In this document: positions 18,066 to 27,990 of the stretch, one piece after another
How positions within the stretch are numbered: the first letter of the stretch is position 1
How the letters are laid out: each line of letters opens with the position of its first letter
From: Hyphomonadaceae bacterium UKL13-1
GTDB lineage: Bacteria > Pseudomonadota > Alphaproteobacteria > Caulobacterales > Aquidulcibacteraceae
Reading direction: 5' to 3'
DNA: 64,000 nucleotides
Assembly: GCA_001602435.1 (NCBI GenBank)
Contig: CP012156.1
Span: forward strand, 3,293,898-3,357,897
The notes under the pieces: model-generated
The model's database searches: none
Seen by the model: only the letters and a program-made list of their open reading frames with translations
What the model was told of the DNA's origin: nothing
Position numbers and translations under genes: made by a program

Positions 18066-18687
18066 GCGACGTGAAGGCGCCGGACGTGTCCGGCGCTGCA
18101 TAGCGACCGGCGAGGTCCAGCCTGAAGCTGGCCTGATCCGTTTTGTGGCTGATCCCGACGGCTGGGTCTTTCCAGACCCAGCCGCACGCGCACCTGGACG
18201 GGGCGTTTGGGTCACTTCAACGCGGGAAGCTGTCAGTATAGCGGTCAAAAAGGGCGCGTTCTCGCGCGGCCTCAAGCGTGAGGCTAAACCACGCGAAGAC
18301 TTGATGGATCGCATTGTCGAGGGCTTGAGGCTGCGGTGCCTAAACCAGCTTTCGATTGCCCGAAAAGCGGGCGAAATTGTCCTGGGCAACGATCAGGTGG
18401 CGTCGGCGTTACGTACGGCCAAGCCTGCTTGGCGTATCGAAGCCAGCGACGGATCGCCCGACGGACGCGGCAAATTGGACGGCCTCTCGCTGGCTTGGGG
18501 CGGCGTGCCAACTGCAGGCTGTTTCACTGGGATGGAAATGGGCATGGCGTTAGGACGCGATGTTGTGATACATGCTATCTTAATGCCAGGGCGTTTAGCA
18601 GACAGCTGGACGACGGACATTAGGCGCTTAGCGGGTTTTATTCCATTAGTGCCCGATGATTGGCCAAGGGACGGCACCTATATATAG
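18052..18687 (+). CDS. YlxR/DUF448 - L7Ae-like fusion RNA-binding protein
   Basis: The 211-aa product joins an N-terminal YlxR/DUF448 domain (RRCIATGEVQPEAGLIRFV ... RGVWVTSTREAV, about residues 12-65) to an L7Ae-like RNA-binding domain (CLNQLSIARKAGEIVLGNDQV, about 105-125). YlxR is linked to RNase P and ribosome-associated RNA control in other bacteria. The fused form is standard in Alphaproteobacteria. ATG 18052 lies inside the end of nusA (14-nt overlap), arguing for coupling. The 156 nt to infB contain nothing recognisable. Confidence 0.9.
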   Translation: MDKSERREGAGRVRRCIATGEVQPEAGLIRFVADPDGWVFPDPAARAPGRGVWVTSTREAVSIAVKKGAFSRGLKREAKPREDLMDRIVEGLRLRCLNQLSIARKAGEIVLGNDQVASALRTAKPAWRIEASDGSPDGRGKLDGLSLAWGGVPTAGCFTGMEMGMALGRDVVIHAILMPGRLADSWTTDIRRLAGFIPLVPDDWPRDGTYI

Positions 18688-18843
18688 GGGCAGGACCATT
18701 TGGAACTGGACGAAGCCGATCTTGACCGGCACAGAACGCCCGGGCGGTAATCCTGCTCGAACGGCGGTTTTTGTGCTTGCTGGACCTAATCTTGGGGCCA
18801 AAGGTCGGTTGAATTTTTACGACGCGCCATTGAGTGCGCAAGG

Positions 18844-21531
18844 ATGAGCATGAGCGACGGTAACGACAACGAAAACCAAACGGGGCGCAAGCCTCTGACC
18901 CTTTCCCGCAATGTGGGCGCTGGCACCGTTCGCCAGAGCTTTTCGCATGGGCGTACCAACCAAGTTGTGGTTGAGGTCAAGAAGAAGCGCACAATCGGTC
19001 CAGGAGAAGCGCCAGCCGCTGGTGCACCCGGGGCTGTGCCAAAACCCGCCTTTGCGCCGCCTGTTCGTCCTGCTGCAGCACCTGTGGCCGCCGCACCTGC
19101 CCCTAAGCCGGCAGCACCTGCACCCGCCGACGAGTCGCGCCAAGCGCCTGCCCGTACCACTAAGACCCTGGGCTTGTCCGATAGTGAAATGAAAGCGCGT
19201 ATGGTCGCGCTAGAGCGGGCTCGTGAACAAGAACAAGCACGTCGTCAGCAACAATTGGCTGAGGCTGAACTGCGTCAACGCCGCGAAGATGCCGACCGCC
19301 GTCGCGCGGACGAAGAGCGTCAGATCGCAGAAGCCGAAGCGCAGCGTAAGCGGCAATTAGACGAAGAACAAAAAGCTGCTGAAGCCCGTCGTACTGCCGC
19401 GCAAGCCGCAGCAGACGCACCAGTTCGTGGCCGTGAAGAGGCTGCACCTGTTTATGAAGCCGAAGCACCTGTCTCTGGTGCCGAACGCGATGAAGAAGCT
19501 GGCGAAGCCCCTGCGGGCGAAGAAGGTGAAGACGGCGACTTGCTGTCTGAACTGGGCGGTCGTGTAAAACGGCAAAAAGTTGCCGTCGTTCGCGCCCCTC
19601 CTGTGTCGCGTGCCAAAGGTGCGCAACAGCGCCGTTCGGGCAAGCTGACCATCACCTCTGCTTTGGGTGACGATTCTGACCGTCAGCGCTCGCTTGCCTC
19701 GGTTCGCCGTGCCCGTGAAAAGGAGCGCGATCGTCGTTTGCGCATGTTGAAGGGTCAAGAGCAGACTAAGCAAGTGCGCGAAGTTGTCGTGCCAGAAGTC
19801 ATCACCGTGGCCGAATTGGCCAACCGGATGGCAGAGCGCCTGACCGACGTCATCAAATATCTGATGAAACAAGGTCAGATGATGAAAGGTGCCGATAATC
19901 TCGACGCCGATACTGCCGAATTGATCGTCACCGACTTTGGTCACAGCGTGAAGCGCGTGGCGGAATCTGACGTTGAAATTGGTCTGGAAGGCGAAGCAGA
20001 CACCGACGCCAACCAAGTGCCACGTCCACCCGTCGTGACCATCATGGGTCACGTTGACCATGGTAAAACCTCGCTTCTGGATGCGATCCGCTCTGCCGAT
20101 ACGGTTAAGGGCGAAGCCGGGGGCATTACCCAGCACATTGGGGCCTATCAGGTCCGTTTGGCTAATGGCGAGCGCGTGACCTTCTTGGATACGCCAGGCC
20201 ACGCTGCCTTCTCCAGCATGCGCGCTCGCGGCGCCGGCATCACCGATGTGGTGGTTCTGGTGGTAGCGGCCGATGATGGCGTGATGCCACAAACCGTTGA
20301 AGCCATCAGCCACGCGAAAGCCGCTGGTGTGCCGATCATCGTGGCCGTCAATAAAATCGACAAGCCAGAAGCCAATCCGCAGAAGGTCTTGAACGAGCTT
20401 CTGCAATATGAAGTTCTGACCGAAGCCGTGGGCGGTGACACTTTGTGGGTGCCGGTTTCGGCCAAGGAGCGCACCAATCTGGATACGCTTCTTGAAACCA
20501 TCCTGCTGCAGTCGGAAGTTTTGGACCTTAAAGCCAATCCAGATCGCGCCGCAGAAGGTACGGTTATCGAAGCCAAGCTCGACAAGGGGCGAGGTTCGGT
20601 TGCTACTGTTCTGGTGCAACGCGGAACTTTGAAGCGTGGCGATCTGGTTGTTGCCGGAACGCAATGGGGTCGCGTGCGCGCCCTCAGCGACGAGCGCGGC
20701 CAGACCGTTCAATCCGCAGGGCCGTCACAGCCGGTTGAAATCCTGGGTCTCGATGGCACACCAGAGCCTGGTGACGTGGTCGTGGTCGTGGAAAATGAAG
20801 CCCGTGCCCGCGAAGTGACGGACTATCGTATCCGCATGAAGCGGGAAAAGGTCGTCGTGCGCCAAACCGCGCGTTCAGGTCTGGAAGCCATGTTGGCTCG
20901 TATCAAGGATGCCGAAGTCAAGGAATTCCCACTCATCGTCAAAGCCGATGTGGGCGGGTCTGCCGAAGCCATTACCGCGGCGCTCGAGAAGCTCTCGACC
21001 GACGAAGTGCGCGCCAAAGTTATCCACCAAGCTGTTGGCGGGATCACCGAAAGCGACGTGCTGTTAGCCAAGTCTTCTGGCGCACCCATCCTTGCCTTCA
21101 ACACACGGGCACCTAAGCAAGTGCGTGACTTGGCCGAGCATGAAGGCGTTGAGATCCGTTATTATTCCATCATCTACAATCTCTTGGATGATGTGAAAGA
21201 CATTCTCTCCGGCATGTTGGAGCCAGAGCGGAAAGAAACCTTCTTGGGCTATGCCCAAATCTTGCAGGTGTTCAACATCACCAAGGTAGGCAAAATTGCT
21301 GGCTGTAAGATCAATGAAGGCAATATCAAACGCGGTTGCGGTGTTCGCCTCCTGCGCGATGATGTCGTCATTCACGAAGGCAAGCTCTCTACCTTGAAGC
21401 GCTTTAAAGACGAAGTCAGCGAAGTTTTGGCTGGCCAAGAATGCGGTATGGCATTTGAAGGCTATCAGGACCTGCGCGAAGGCGATCTGATTGAGTGCTT
21501 CGACGTGCAGATCATCAAACGCAGTTTGTAG
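18844..21531 (+). CDS. infB: Translation initiation factor IF-2
   Basis: GTPase that brings initiator fMet-tRNA to the 30S subunit. The 895-aa protein has a long Ala/Pro and charged coiled-coil head (residues about 45-260; repeated [15 protein letters not shown]-type segments), an IF2_N domain ([23 protein letters not shown]) and the G domain from about 395: [26 protein letters not shown]. Domains II-IV follow, ending [17 protein letters not shown]. An infB-rbfA join would be expected next but about 2.2 kb of unrelated genes intervenes. Confidence 0.97.
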   Translation: MSMSDGNDNENQTGRKPLTLSRNVGAGTVRQSFSHGRTNQVVVEVKKKRTIGPGEAPAAGAPGAVPKPAFAPPVRPAAAPVAAAPAPKPAAPAPADESRQAPARTTKTLGLSDSEMKARMVALERAREQEQARRQQQLAEAELRQRREDADRRRADEERQIAEAEAQRKRQLDEEQKAAEARRTAAQAAADAPVRGREEAAPVYEAEAPVSGAERDEEAGEAPAGEEGEDGDLLSELGGRVKRQKVAVVRAPPVSRAKGAQQRRSGKLTITSALGDDSDRQRSLASVRRAREKERDRRLRMLKGQEQTKQVREVVVPEVITVAELANRMAERLTDVIKYLMKQGQMMKGADNLDADTAELIVTDFGHSVKRVAESDVEIGLEGEADTDANQVPRPPVVTIMGHVDHGKTSLLDAIRSADTVKGEAGGITQHIGAYQVRLANGERVTFLDTPGHAAFSSMRARGAGITDVVVLVVAADDGVMPQTVEAISHAKAAGVPIIVAVNKIDKPEANPQKVLNELLQYEVLTEAVGGDTLWVPVSAKERTNLDTLLETILLQSEVLDLKANPDRAAEGTVIEAKLDKGRGSVATVLVQRGTLKRGDLVVAGTQWGRVRALSDERGQTVQSAGPSQPVEILGLDGTPEPGDVVVVVENEARAREVTDYRIRMKREKVVVRQTARSGLEAMLARIKDAEVKEFPLIVKADVGGSAEAITAALEKLSTDEVRAKVIHQAVGGITESDVLLAKSSGAPILAFNTRAPKQVRDLAEHEGVEIRYYSIIYNLLDDVKDILSGMLEPERKETFLGYAQILQVFNITKVGKIAGCKINEGNIKRGCGVRLLRDDVVIHEGKLSTLKRFKDEVSEVLAGQECGMAFEGYQDLREGDLIECFDVQIIKRSL

Positions 21532-21665
21532 TGCGACTCTTCTTTGTCGCACGATTGGAAACCTAGACTTTCCCTCATGTCGGCAGGCCCCGCCTAGAAG
21601 GAGGGGCTAGCCATAGAGTGTGGATAGCTTTCGACTTATCCTCGGCTCACTCGCTCATCGTTAAC

Positions 21666-21703
21666 CTAGCCTCTCAAACGCCAAAGCGGGCTTGAGAGGC
21701 TAG
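21666..21703 (+). promoter_or_regulatory. 12-bp hairpin that buries the ribosome-binding site of the 21709 gene
   Basis: CTAGCCTCTCAA (21666-21677) pairs perfectly with TTGAGAGGCTAG (21692-21703) around a 14-nt loop. The only Shine-Dalgarno-like sequence for ATG 21709, AGAGG at 21695-21699, lies inside the 3' arm, so the folded RNA would block initiation. No T tract follows, so this is not an ordinary terminator. Two further dyads occur upstream: GTGCGAC/GTCGCAC at 21531-21552 and GCCCC/GGGGC near 21586-21607. Confidence 0.6.
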
Positions 21704-21708
21704 CGGAC

Positions 21709-22416
21709 ATGACTTTCGACAAACTAAAGCAAATACGCGACGATTTGCAGGACGCGCGCTGCGCCGTCGCCGAAGTTAAAATAGCGCTTAGGCAACGCAT
21801 AAGCGCAACTGAGGTCAAATTTGACCCTAACCAACCCCGTGCGCCGCAAGGCACACCAACTGGCGGTCAATGGACAAGCACCGGCGGTGGGTCCGGCCTC
21901 AAAGCCCCCGCCCGAAAGCCGTCACCGCCGCCTGCGCCACCAAAAGCGAAACCACCGCAAACCTTGGGATATATACCGCGCGCGGCGTCGCGAACGTCAC
22001 TGCCGCTGATTGCTGGAGCCGTGGGGATACAACGCGCGGCAGGCACCTATGCGGCGGAAGTATCGGGCCAATCCAAGACGCCTTTTTTGCATATTCCTTA
22101 CCAAAAGCCGACGGTTGGCTCTTTGCCAGCGCCCGGGGGTCGAGCGGCTACAAGTCGAAGATCAAGCCCATCTCCAGCCTTTTCTTCTAATGACGGTGAC
22201 CGTGTAGAACGGCAGTGTCAGATCAACCGCGACTCCGATCTAAGAACTTGCTCGCAGAATGCCGCCCGATACGGTCGCAAAAATGGCGACGAAAAAAGAA
22301 TATTTGCAATTTGCCGTGCGACCGCGATGGTACGCTATAGCGAATGCAAAGCGGGCGGCGGCATACATGCGATCAAGACGCCACTTTATAGTGGTCACAA
22401 CTACCGAGGAGGTTAA
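21709..22416 (+). CDS. Unrecognised toxin-like protein with DPNQPRxPxGxPTGGQWT motif
   Basis: I do not recognise a catalytic family. The 235-aa protein has a helical head (1-37), then FDPNQPRAPQGTPTGGQWTS (residues 38-57), a marker motif I associate with families of variable proteins having exchangeable C-terminal domains, then a Pro/Lys linker (61-90), a short hydrophobic segment (97-106) and a Cys-patterned C-terminal domain (C170, C181, C202, C213; DRVERQC, RTCSQNAARYG, ICRATAMVRYSEC). Immediately downstream lie small paralogues whose first ATG is 1 nt after its stop, with the GAGGAGG site inside its own end. A toxin or effector with downstream immunity genes is inferred, not shown. It interrupts the infB-rbfA cluster. 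Confidence 0.6.
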   Translation: MTFDKLKQIRDDLQDARCAVAEVKIALRQRISATEVKFDPNQPRAPQGTPTGGQWTSTGGGSGLKAPARKPSPPPAPPKAKPPQTLGYIPRAASRTSLPLIAGAVGIQRAAGTYAAEVSGQSKTPFLHIPYQKPTVGSLPAPGGRAATSRRSSPSPAFSSNDGDRVERQCQINRDSDLRTCSQNAARYGRKNGDEKRIFAICRATAMVRYSECKAGGGIHAIKTPLYSGHNYRGG

Positions 22417-22417
22417 A

Positions 22418-22744
22418 ATGCTGACTTTAGGCCCACACTTAATCATCCATGTTTCCGACAATGGTGACGAACACGAAATCCATGTAACGGTTTATTTTAC
22501 CGGGCAACAAACGCACGATCTCGGCGAAGGGGTCGAATATGTAGAAGAAGCAGGGGAAGTCTGCCTAGAATTTGAAAATGGAGAAAGCCGATTTCCGGTT
22601 TCGGGGGAAAACACCTTGGCGCTGGTTGGCAACGCCATTATGCTCACCGAGGCTCACATTAAGGGCATTTGCCTAAGGGTTGGTGGAACTGTCTATCGAC
22701 ATATTGCTGGAGACGTCAAAAAGCCCGGTGATATGTTTTTATAG
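22418..22744 (+). CDS. 108-aa paralogue 1 (candidate immunity protein)
   Basis: Unrecognised small acidic protein, 108 aa, starting MLTLGPHLIIHVSDNGDEHE and ending GDVKKPGDMFL. It shares LGPH at the start, ENTxALVGxAIxLTEA in the middle and GDVKxPGDMFL at the end with the 23235 gene, and a looser version with the 22879 gene. GAGGAGG at 22406-22412, inside the end of the toxin-like gene, sets ATG 22418 and suggests coupled translation. The frame is open further upstream (to 22259) but those starts overlap the previous gene. Role as an immunity or decoy protein is inferred from the layout only. Confidence 0.7.
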   Translation: MLTLGPHLIIHVSDNGDEHEIHVTVYFTGQQTHDLGEGVEYVEEAGEVCLEFENGESRFPVSGENTLALVGNAIMLTEAHIKGICLRVGGTVYRHIAGDVKKPGDMFL

Positions 22745-22773
22745 GCTCCATCTCCGCTTAAATCGAGGCTAAC

Positions 22774-22842
22774 ATGCAGAGTTTAAGCCGACACATCCTT
22801 ACATACGTTTCCGATGACGGCGCGGGGCAAATGTTTCGTTGA
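22774..22842 (+). pseudogene. Decayed fourth copy of the 108-aa paralogue
   Basis: A 22-codon frame MQSLSRHILTYVSDDGAGQMFR that begins like the neighbouring paralogues (MQSLGPHII; VSDNG) and stops with MFR as the 22879 gene does (DMFR), so about 85 internal codons appear to have been deleted in frame. It lies between paralogues 1 and 2. It may be a harmless remnant; a peptide function cannot be excluded but nothing supports one. Confidence 0.6.
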
Positions 22843-22878
22843 CGCTTCCCAATCCAATTAAAGCAAAGGAGACGGACA

Positions 22879-23205
22879 ATGATCACTCTTGGGCCCGACA
22901 CCCTTACTTTACAAAACAAGAGCGGTGATACTGAAACCTTTGAGGTTAGAATCTTCCTGCATGACCCCAAAGAAGAAGGCACGCCTGAACATGACGATGG
23001 CCTAGCCTATTATGGTGAAATCCTGCTCAGTTTCGCTTCCCACGAGCGCCGGATGAAGGCTTCATGTATAAACAACATTGAGCTGGTCGGGGTCTTGATG
23101 ATGTTTGCAGAGGCGTACATATCGAGGACATGTGAAGTTGATAATTTAACGCTGTTTCGAAATATACCCGGGGACATAAAGGTGCCCACCGATATGTTTC
23201 GCTAA
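22879..23205 (+). CDS. 108-aa paralogue 2 (divergent)
   Basis: Same length (108 aa) and frame architecture as its neighbours: MITLGPDTLTLQNKSGDTET at the start, NNIELVGVLMMFAEAYISRT where the others have ENTxALVGxAIxLTEA, and GDIKVPTDMFR at the end. It is the most diverged copy; the middle region is rewritten (EVRIFLHDPKEEGTPEHDDG). AAAGGAG lies 8 nt before ATG 22879, so it can be translated independently. Function unknown. Confidence 0.7.
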   Translation: MITLGPDTLTLQNKSGDTETFEVRIFLHDPKEEGTPEHDDGLAYYGEILLSFASHERRMKASCINNIELVGVLMMFAEAYISRTCEVDNLTLFRNIPGDIKVPTDMFR

Positions 23206-23234
23206 AAGCGTTGTCCTTTCTTTGAGGGGTTAAA

Positions 23235-23561
23235 ATGCAAAGCTTAGGCCCACACATCATTCGGCATCAATTTCCCGATGGCGAAATCGAGGAAACCCCT
23301 GTTCGCTTCAATTTTCTGGGACCCAAGGAAACAGTTATCTCTGAAACAATTTCCATTACGCAAGAGTCCGGCGAAGTCATTGTGGAATTGCCGGACGGCG
23401 AGCATCGTACTTTTATTGAAGCCGAAAACACCTTTGCGCTTGTCGGTCGGGCGATAAAGCTAACCGAGGCCTTGTTTCTAGGTTGGAGCCTTGAAGATAA
23501 TGGCCAGGCCTTTCGACTGGTACCCGGCGACGTAAAGGGGCCCGGGGATATGTTCTTGTAG
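23235..23561 (+). CDS. 108-aa paralogue 3
   Basis: Third full-length copy: MQSLGPHIIRHQFPDGEIEE, then SGEVIVELPDGEHRTFIEAE, ENTFALVGRAIKLTEALFLG and GDVKGPGDMFL. It is clearly closer to paralogue 1 than to 2. GAGGGG precedes ATG 23235 by 6 nt. It is the last gene before rbfA; the 148 nt between hold a 6-bp GC hairpin (23610-23626) without a T tract, and perhaps a promoter for rbfA that I cannot pin down. Confidence 0.7.
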   Translation: MQSLGPHIIRHQFPDGEIEETPVRFNFLGPKETVISETISITQESGEVIVELPDGEHRTFIEAENTFALVGRAIKLTEALFLGWSLEDNGQAFRLVPGDVKGPGDMFL

Positions 23562-23708
23562 TGGCACCTGACCCGCCATTCAGTGTTTCCCTTGCCTCGC
23601 GCACGGCAAGCCGCTACTCCAGCGGCCCGCGCTGTTTTGGAACGGCGGGCAATCGACATAAACCGCTCCTGACTGGTCGATCCCAGCACGGGCTTTGAAA
23701 GTTAGATC

Positions 23709-24116
23709 ATGGCAAAGCGTTTCGATAATTCATCTGGCCCTACCCAGCGGCAATTGCGGGCGGGGGAAAACATTCGCCACGTGCTGGTCGAAATTCTGCG
23801 CCGTGGCGACATTCGCGATCCGGCTTTGGTCGATAAAAGCATCACGGTCGGCGAGGTCCGTATGAGCCCAGACCTCAAGCACGCCAATATTTTTGTCGCG
23901 GCTCTCGGCCTCGAAGACGCCGAAGAGATTGCCAAGGCGCTGAACCGTGCATCTAAATTCCTGCGCGGCGAATGCGGGCGGGCGCTGGAAAGCAAGTTTA
24001 CACCGGACCTGCGCTTCTTGGCCGACACGTCCTATGACGCGGCCTTGAAGATGAATGATCTTTTCAACGATCCCAAAGTTCGCGCTGATTTGGTCAAGCC
24101 GGCGGATGAGGTCTGA
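23709..24116 (+). CDS. rbfA: RbfA 30S ribosome-binding factor
   Basis: KH-like protein needed for 16S 5'-end maturation and cold growth. The 135-aa protein has [42 protein letters not shown] and [23 protein letters not shown], all standard RbfA blocks. Its stop overlaps the truB start by one base (TGATG). It normally follows infB directly; here it has been pushed about 2.2 kb away. Confidence 0.95.
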   Translation: MAKRFDNSSGPTQRQLRAGENIRHVLVEILRRGDIRDPALVDKSITVGEVRMSPDLKHANIFVAALGLEDAEEIAKALNRASKFLRGECGRALESKFTPDLRFLADTSYDAALKMNDLFNDPKVRADLVKPADEV

Positions 24117-25078
24117 TGTCGCGGCGCAAGAAGGGCCAAGACATCCACGGCTGGATCGTTCTGGACAAAGACCTGCATCTAACTTCCACCGATGCCGTCA
24201 CCCGCGTCCGGCGTGCGTTTGACGCCAAGAAGGCTGGCCATGCTGGCACGTTGGATCCGTTAGCAACCGGAATTCTACCGATCGCGCTTGGCGAAGCCAC
24301 CAAAACCGTCGCTTGGTTGATGGAGGCTGAGAAATCTTATCGCTTCACGGTCGAATGGGGGGCCTCTACCGATACCCAAGACCGCGAAGGCAAAATTATT
24401 GCCACCTCGGACGTGCGGCCTTGCAAAGAGGCAATCGAGGCGGCTCTGGTTGGCTTTATCGGTGAGATCCAACAAGTCCCGCCCATCTATAGCGCCATTA
24501 AAGTGGCGGGCGAGCGATCCTATGATCTCGCGCGCGACGGCGAAGTGCCCGAGTTGAAGGCCCGGACAGTGTTGCTGATTGAAGCGCGTCTGGTCGATGT
24601 GCCCGACGCCGATCATGCCACCATCGAATGCCGCTGTGGCAAGGGCTTTTACGTCCGCGCCTTGGCTCGTGACCTTGCAACAGCGCTTGGCGCGGAGGGT
24701 CATGTGAGCGCTTTGCGGCGAACTTCAGTCGGCCCATTCCATGAGAGCGCAGCAATAACACTGGAAAAGCTACAGGAAGTATGCAATAGCGACGCCGCGT
24801 CCGACAGCCTTTTGCCAGTTGAGACCGCGCTGGACGACATCCCGGCGCTGGCCGTAACAGCGGAAGAGGCTTTCAGGTTGCGGCAAGGCCGCGGGATTGT
24901 TCTTCTCCCCCACCAGGTTGAAGAGCTGCGCTCCAAGCGCAGACCCCGTGTTGTATCCGGCGAAGACATGAGCCGAGCAGCACTGGCAACCCTTCAAGGC
25001 CAAGCCGTCGCTATAGGAGACGCACGCGCGGGACGGTTTGAGCCGGTCCGTGTGTTTCAACTCAGTGCGCGCGATTGA
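24116..25078 (+). CDS. truB: TruB tRNA pseudouridine-55 synthase
   Basis: Makes pseudouridine at position 55 in the T loop of tRNAs. The 320-aa enzyme begins with [22 protein letters not shown] and has the catalytic [23 protein letters not shown] block (Asp at about residue 47), then [22 protein letters not shown] and [19 protein letters not shown]-like C-terminal domain ends the protein. One-base overlap with rbfA and 28 nt to rpsO. Confidence 0.95.
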   Translation: MSRRKKGQDIHGWIVLDKDLHLTSTDAVTRVRRAFDAKKAGHAGTLDPLATGILPIALGEATKTVAWLMEAEKSYRFTVEWGASTDTQDREGKIIATSDVRPCKEAIEAALVGFIGEIQQVPPIYSAIKVAGERSYDLARDGEVPELKARTVLLIEARLVDVPDADHATIECRCGKGFYVRALARDLATALGAEGHVSALRRTSVGPFHESAAITLEKLQEVCNSDAASDSLLPVETALDDIPALAVTAEEAFRLRQGRGIVLLPHQVEELRSKRRPRVVSGEDMSRAALATLQGQAVAIGDARAGRFEPVRVFQLSARD

Positions 25079-25106
25079 ACCCGCCGCCAACCCAAAGGGA
25101 ACCACG

Positions 25107-25376
25107 ATGTCGGTAGCACCAGAGCGTAAGCTCGAAATCATGAAAGAACATGGCCTCGCCCCAAACGATACGGGCAGCCCAGAAGTACAAATCGCGATCC
25201 TGACCGAGCGTATCGTGAACCTGACTGAGCATTTCAAAATGCACAAGAAGGACAATCACTCACGTCGCGGCCTGTTGGCCATGGTGTCGTTGCGTCGCCG
25301 TTTGCTGGACTATGTTAAGTCCCGCGATGTGGCACGTTATCAAGCCATTTTGAGCAAGCATGGTCTGCGTCGCTAA
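25107..25376 (+). CDS. rpsO: 30S ribosomal protein S15
   Basis: Primary 16S-binding protein of the 30S platform, 89 aa. The conserved blocks [44 protein letters not shown] and [10 protein letters not shown] are all present. ATG 25107 follows an AAGGGA site; the frame is open into truB but homologues start here. In many bacteria S15 represses its own mRNA by binding near the start; the leader here is only 28 nt from the truB stop. Confidence 0.97.
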   Translation: MSVAPERKLEIMKEHGLAPNDTGSPEVQIAILTERIVNLTEHFKMHKKDNHSRRGLLAMVSLRRRLLDYVKSRDVARYQAILSKHGLRR

Positions 25377-25398
25377 GGCGTCGTGACAAAACCAATCA

Positions 25399-25425
25399 GG
25401 GCGGTGCGAGATGCGCCGCCCTTTT
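25399..25425 (+). terminator. Rho-independent terminator after rpsO
   Basis: GGGCGGTGC (25399-25407) pairs with GCGCCGCCC (25413-25421) across a GAGAT loop, one G-T wobble, followed by TTTT. It separates rpsO from pnp, where the rpsO-pnp intergenic hairpin is usual. Confidence 0.85.
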
Positions 25426-25612
25426 GCTATTTGCCCCTCACCCGAAATCGGTGCCGGAGATCGGCAAGAGGAGTAAGATGAAAGATGGCTCTCGCATAGG
25501 GTGAGGGCTTTCTCCGGCAAGGACGCCGGACCCCTTGGTTCAGGAAGGCCTGTTCCAAGTTTTGTAGGCGGCAGCATGGGGAAGGCCTCATGATCTGCCA
25601 GAAGGAATGATG

Positions 25613-27820
25613 ATGTTTGACATAAAGACTGTTTCGCTCGAATGGGGCGGACGTACGCTGACACTGGAAACTGGCCGCATGGCGCGCCAAGCCGATGGGG
25701 CCGTTTTGGCCACCTATGGCGACACACAAGTTCTCGCGACCGCTGTTGGTGCGCGTTCGGCCAAGCCGGGGATCGATTTCTTCCCGCTGACCGTGAATTA
25801 TCAAGAAAAATTCTATGCAGCCGGCCGTATCCCAGGTGGCTATTTTAAGCGCGAAGGCCGTCCAACCGAAAAGGAAACCCTGGTTTCCCGCTTGATCGAC
25901 CGCCCAATCCGCCCCTTGTTCGCCAAAGGCTTCAAGAACGAAACCCAGGTCGTCATCACCACCTTGTCGCATGATCAGGAAAATGATCCCGATATCGTGG
26001 CCTTGGTGGCTTCTTCGGCTGCTTTGGTTCTGTCGGGTCTTCCGTTCATGGGCCCAATCTCGGCCGCACGCGTTGGCTATATCAATGGCGAATATGTGCT
26101 GAACCCAACTGTCGATCAGCTGAAAGAAAGCGACATGGATTTGGTGGTCGCAGGGACCGCTGATGCCGTGATGATGGTTGAGTCGGAAATCTACGAATTG
26201 TCCGAAGAAGTGGTGTTGGGCGGGGTTTCCTTCGCACACAAGCAAATGCAGCCTGTGATCGATCTGATCATCTCGCTGGCAGAGCAAGCCGCAAAAGATC
26301 CTTGGGACTTCCAAGCTGAAGATCACAGCGCTGAAAACAAGGCTGTGAAGGACATGATCGGCGCAGACATCGATGCCGCTTACCGCATCGCCGACAAGGG
26401 CGCTCGCCAAGACGCCGTTGGTGCCGCGAAGAAGCGCGCTGAAGCAGCTTTGGTTGTTTCTGAAACAAACCCAGACGGCATGGACGGTTCGCTGTTCAAG
26501 ACGGTTTGTAAAGAAGTCGAAAGCGACATCGTGCGCAGCGCCATCGTGAAGGAAGGCCGCCGCATCGACGGTCGCCCGGTCGATAAGGTACGTGCGATTG
26601 TGTCGGAAGCTGGCGTTCTGCCACGTGCACATGGCTCGGCCTTGTTCACCCGCGGTGAAACCCAAGCACTCGTGGTCGCCACTTTGGGTACTGCCGATGA
26701 CGAGCAATTCATCGACAGCCTCGAAGGCACCTATAAAGAGCGCTTCATGCTGCATTATAACTTCCCTCCATATTCGGTGGGCGAAGTGGGCCGCATGGGT
26801 GGCGCAGGTCGTCGCGAAATCGGTCACGGCAAGCTGGCCTGGCGCGCGATGCAAGCGGTTCTGCCAACCCCGGAGCAATTCCCATACACCATCCGTTTGG
26901 TGTCGGAGATCACTGAATCCAACGGCTCGTCCTCGATGGCGTCGGTTTGCGGTGCGTCTTTGGCTCTGATGGACGCAGGCGCGCCAATCAGCTCGCCAGT
27001 CGCTGGTGTGGCGATGGGCCTCGTGCTGCAAGATGACGGCAGCTTCGAAGTTCTGACCGACATTCTGGGTGATGAAGATCATCTGGGCGATATGGACTTT
27101 AAGGTCGCTGGTACCGAAAACGGCATCACCTCGCTTCAAATGGACATCAAGGTTGCCGGCATCACCGAGGAGATCATGAAGGTCGCCCTCACCCGTGCCC
27201 ACGCTGGCCGCATGCACATTTTGGGCGAAATGGCCAAGTCTTTGACCGGTGCCCGTGGCGAGCTTAACGCCTTTGCGCCAAAGATCGTGTCCTTCATGAT
27301 TCCAACCGACAAGATCCGTGAAGTGATCGGCACCGGTGGTAAGGTCATCCGCGAAATCGTGGAAAAGACCGGCGCGAAAATCTCGATCGAAGATGATGGC
27401 AGCGTGAAAGTTGCCGCATCGGATCAAGACAAGATCGATGCCGCTGTGAAGTGGGTGAAGAGCATCACGGACGAAGCTGAAGTCGGCAAAGTCTATGAAG
27501 GCAAAGTCGTCAAAGTCATGGAATTTGGTGCCTTTGTGAACTTCTTTGGTGCGAAGGACGGCTTGGTCCACATCTCGCAACTCGCAAACCGCAAGGTCGC
27601 GACCGTTGGCGAAATCGTCAAAGAAGGCGACACCGTGAAGGTGAAGCTGATGGGCTTTGATGATCGCGGCAAGACCCGCTTGTCGATGAAAGTCGTCGAC
27701 CAAGCCACCGGCGAAGACATCGAAGAAAAGCTGAAAGCAGAGCGTGCTGAACGTGGTGAAGCTGAGGAAGTTGAACAACCTCGCGAACGCAGCGAACGCC
27801 CCCGTCGCCGTCGCGACTAA
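25613..27820 (+). CDS. pnp: Polyribonucleotide nucleotidyltransferase (PNPase)
   Basis: Phosphorolytic 3'-5' exoribonuclease of the degradosome. From ATG 25613 (three consecutive ATGs at 25607, 25610 and 25613; GAAGGA at 25601-25606 best suits the third) it is 735 aa. Two RNase PH domains: [23 protein letters not shown] in the first and [15 protein letters not shown] ... [23 protein letters not shown] in the second. Then a KH domain ([19 protein letters not shown]) and an S1 domain ([28 protein letters not shown]), with an Arg-rich tail. Confidence 0.97.
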   Translation: MFDIKTVSLEWGGRTLTLETGRMARQADGAVLATYGDTQVLATAVGARSAKPGIDFFPLTVNYQEKFYAAGRIPGGYFKREGRPTEKETLVSRLIDRPIRPLFAKGFKNETQVVITTLSHDQENDPDIVALVASSAALVLSGLPFMGPISAARVGYINGEYVLNPTVDQLKESDMDLVVAGTADAVMMVESEIYELSEEVVLGGVSFAHKQMQPVIDLIISLAEQAAKDPWDFQAEDHSAENKAVKDMIGADIDAAYRIADKGARQDAVGAAKKRAEAALVVSETNPDGMDGSLFKTVCKEVESDIVRSAIVKEGRRIDGRPVDKVRAIVSEAGVLPRAHGSALFTRGETQALVVATLGTADDEQFIDSLEGTYKERFMLHYNFPPYSVGEVGRMGGAGRREIGHGKLAWRAMQAVLPTPEQFPYTIRLVSEITESNGSSSMASVCGASLALMDAGAPISSPVAGVAMGLVLQDDGSFEVLTDILGDEDHLGDMDFKVAGTENGITSLQMDIKVAGITEEIMKVALTRAHAGRMHILGEMAKSLTGARGELNAFAPKIVSFMIPTDKIREVIGTGGKVIREIVEKTGAKISIEDDGSVKVAASDQDKIDAAVKWVKSITDEAEVGKVYEGKVVKVMEFGAFVNFFGAKDGLVHISQLANRKVATVGEIVKEGDTVKVKLMGFDDRGKTRLSMKVVDQATGEDIEEKLKAERAERGEAEEVEQPRERSERPRRRRD

Positions 27821-27846
27821 GGCTTTCTGTTTTTCTCTGAATTACC

Positions 27847-27876
27847 AACGGCGATCCCTTCGGGGGTCGCCGTTTT
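27847..27876 (+). terminator. Strong UUCG-loop terminator after pnp
   Basis: A 12-bp stem (27847-27858 with 27863-27874, one G-T pair) closes on a C(TTCG)G tetraloop and runs into TTTT. Ends the rimP-to-pnp region before rimO. Confidence 0.92.
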
Positions 27877-27990
27877 GGTTTGTGGCGTACCCCTTCACCG
27901 GCTTCGCGATCGGGGATGACTTCGCTCTTGGTGGCACAAAGGCCAACCCCGCGCCTTGCCCCACATCGCCTCGCGCGCTAAAGCCAGCCG

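Noticed and set aside
19357-20712. 451-codon open frame antisense to infB
   Set aside because: Shadow of the infB G-domain coding region; low-complexity His/Phe/Gly-rich translation without family features.
21621-21630. DnaA-box-like TGTGGATAG after infB
   Set aside because: A single 8-of-9 match without neighbours is expected by chance.
25427-27778. 783-codon open frame antisense to pnp
   Set aside because: It mirrors the codon structure of pnp exactly, has no recognisable domain and no ribosome-binding site; long antisense frames are common over GC-biased conserved genes.
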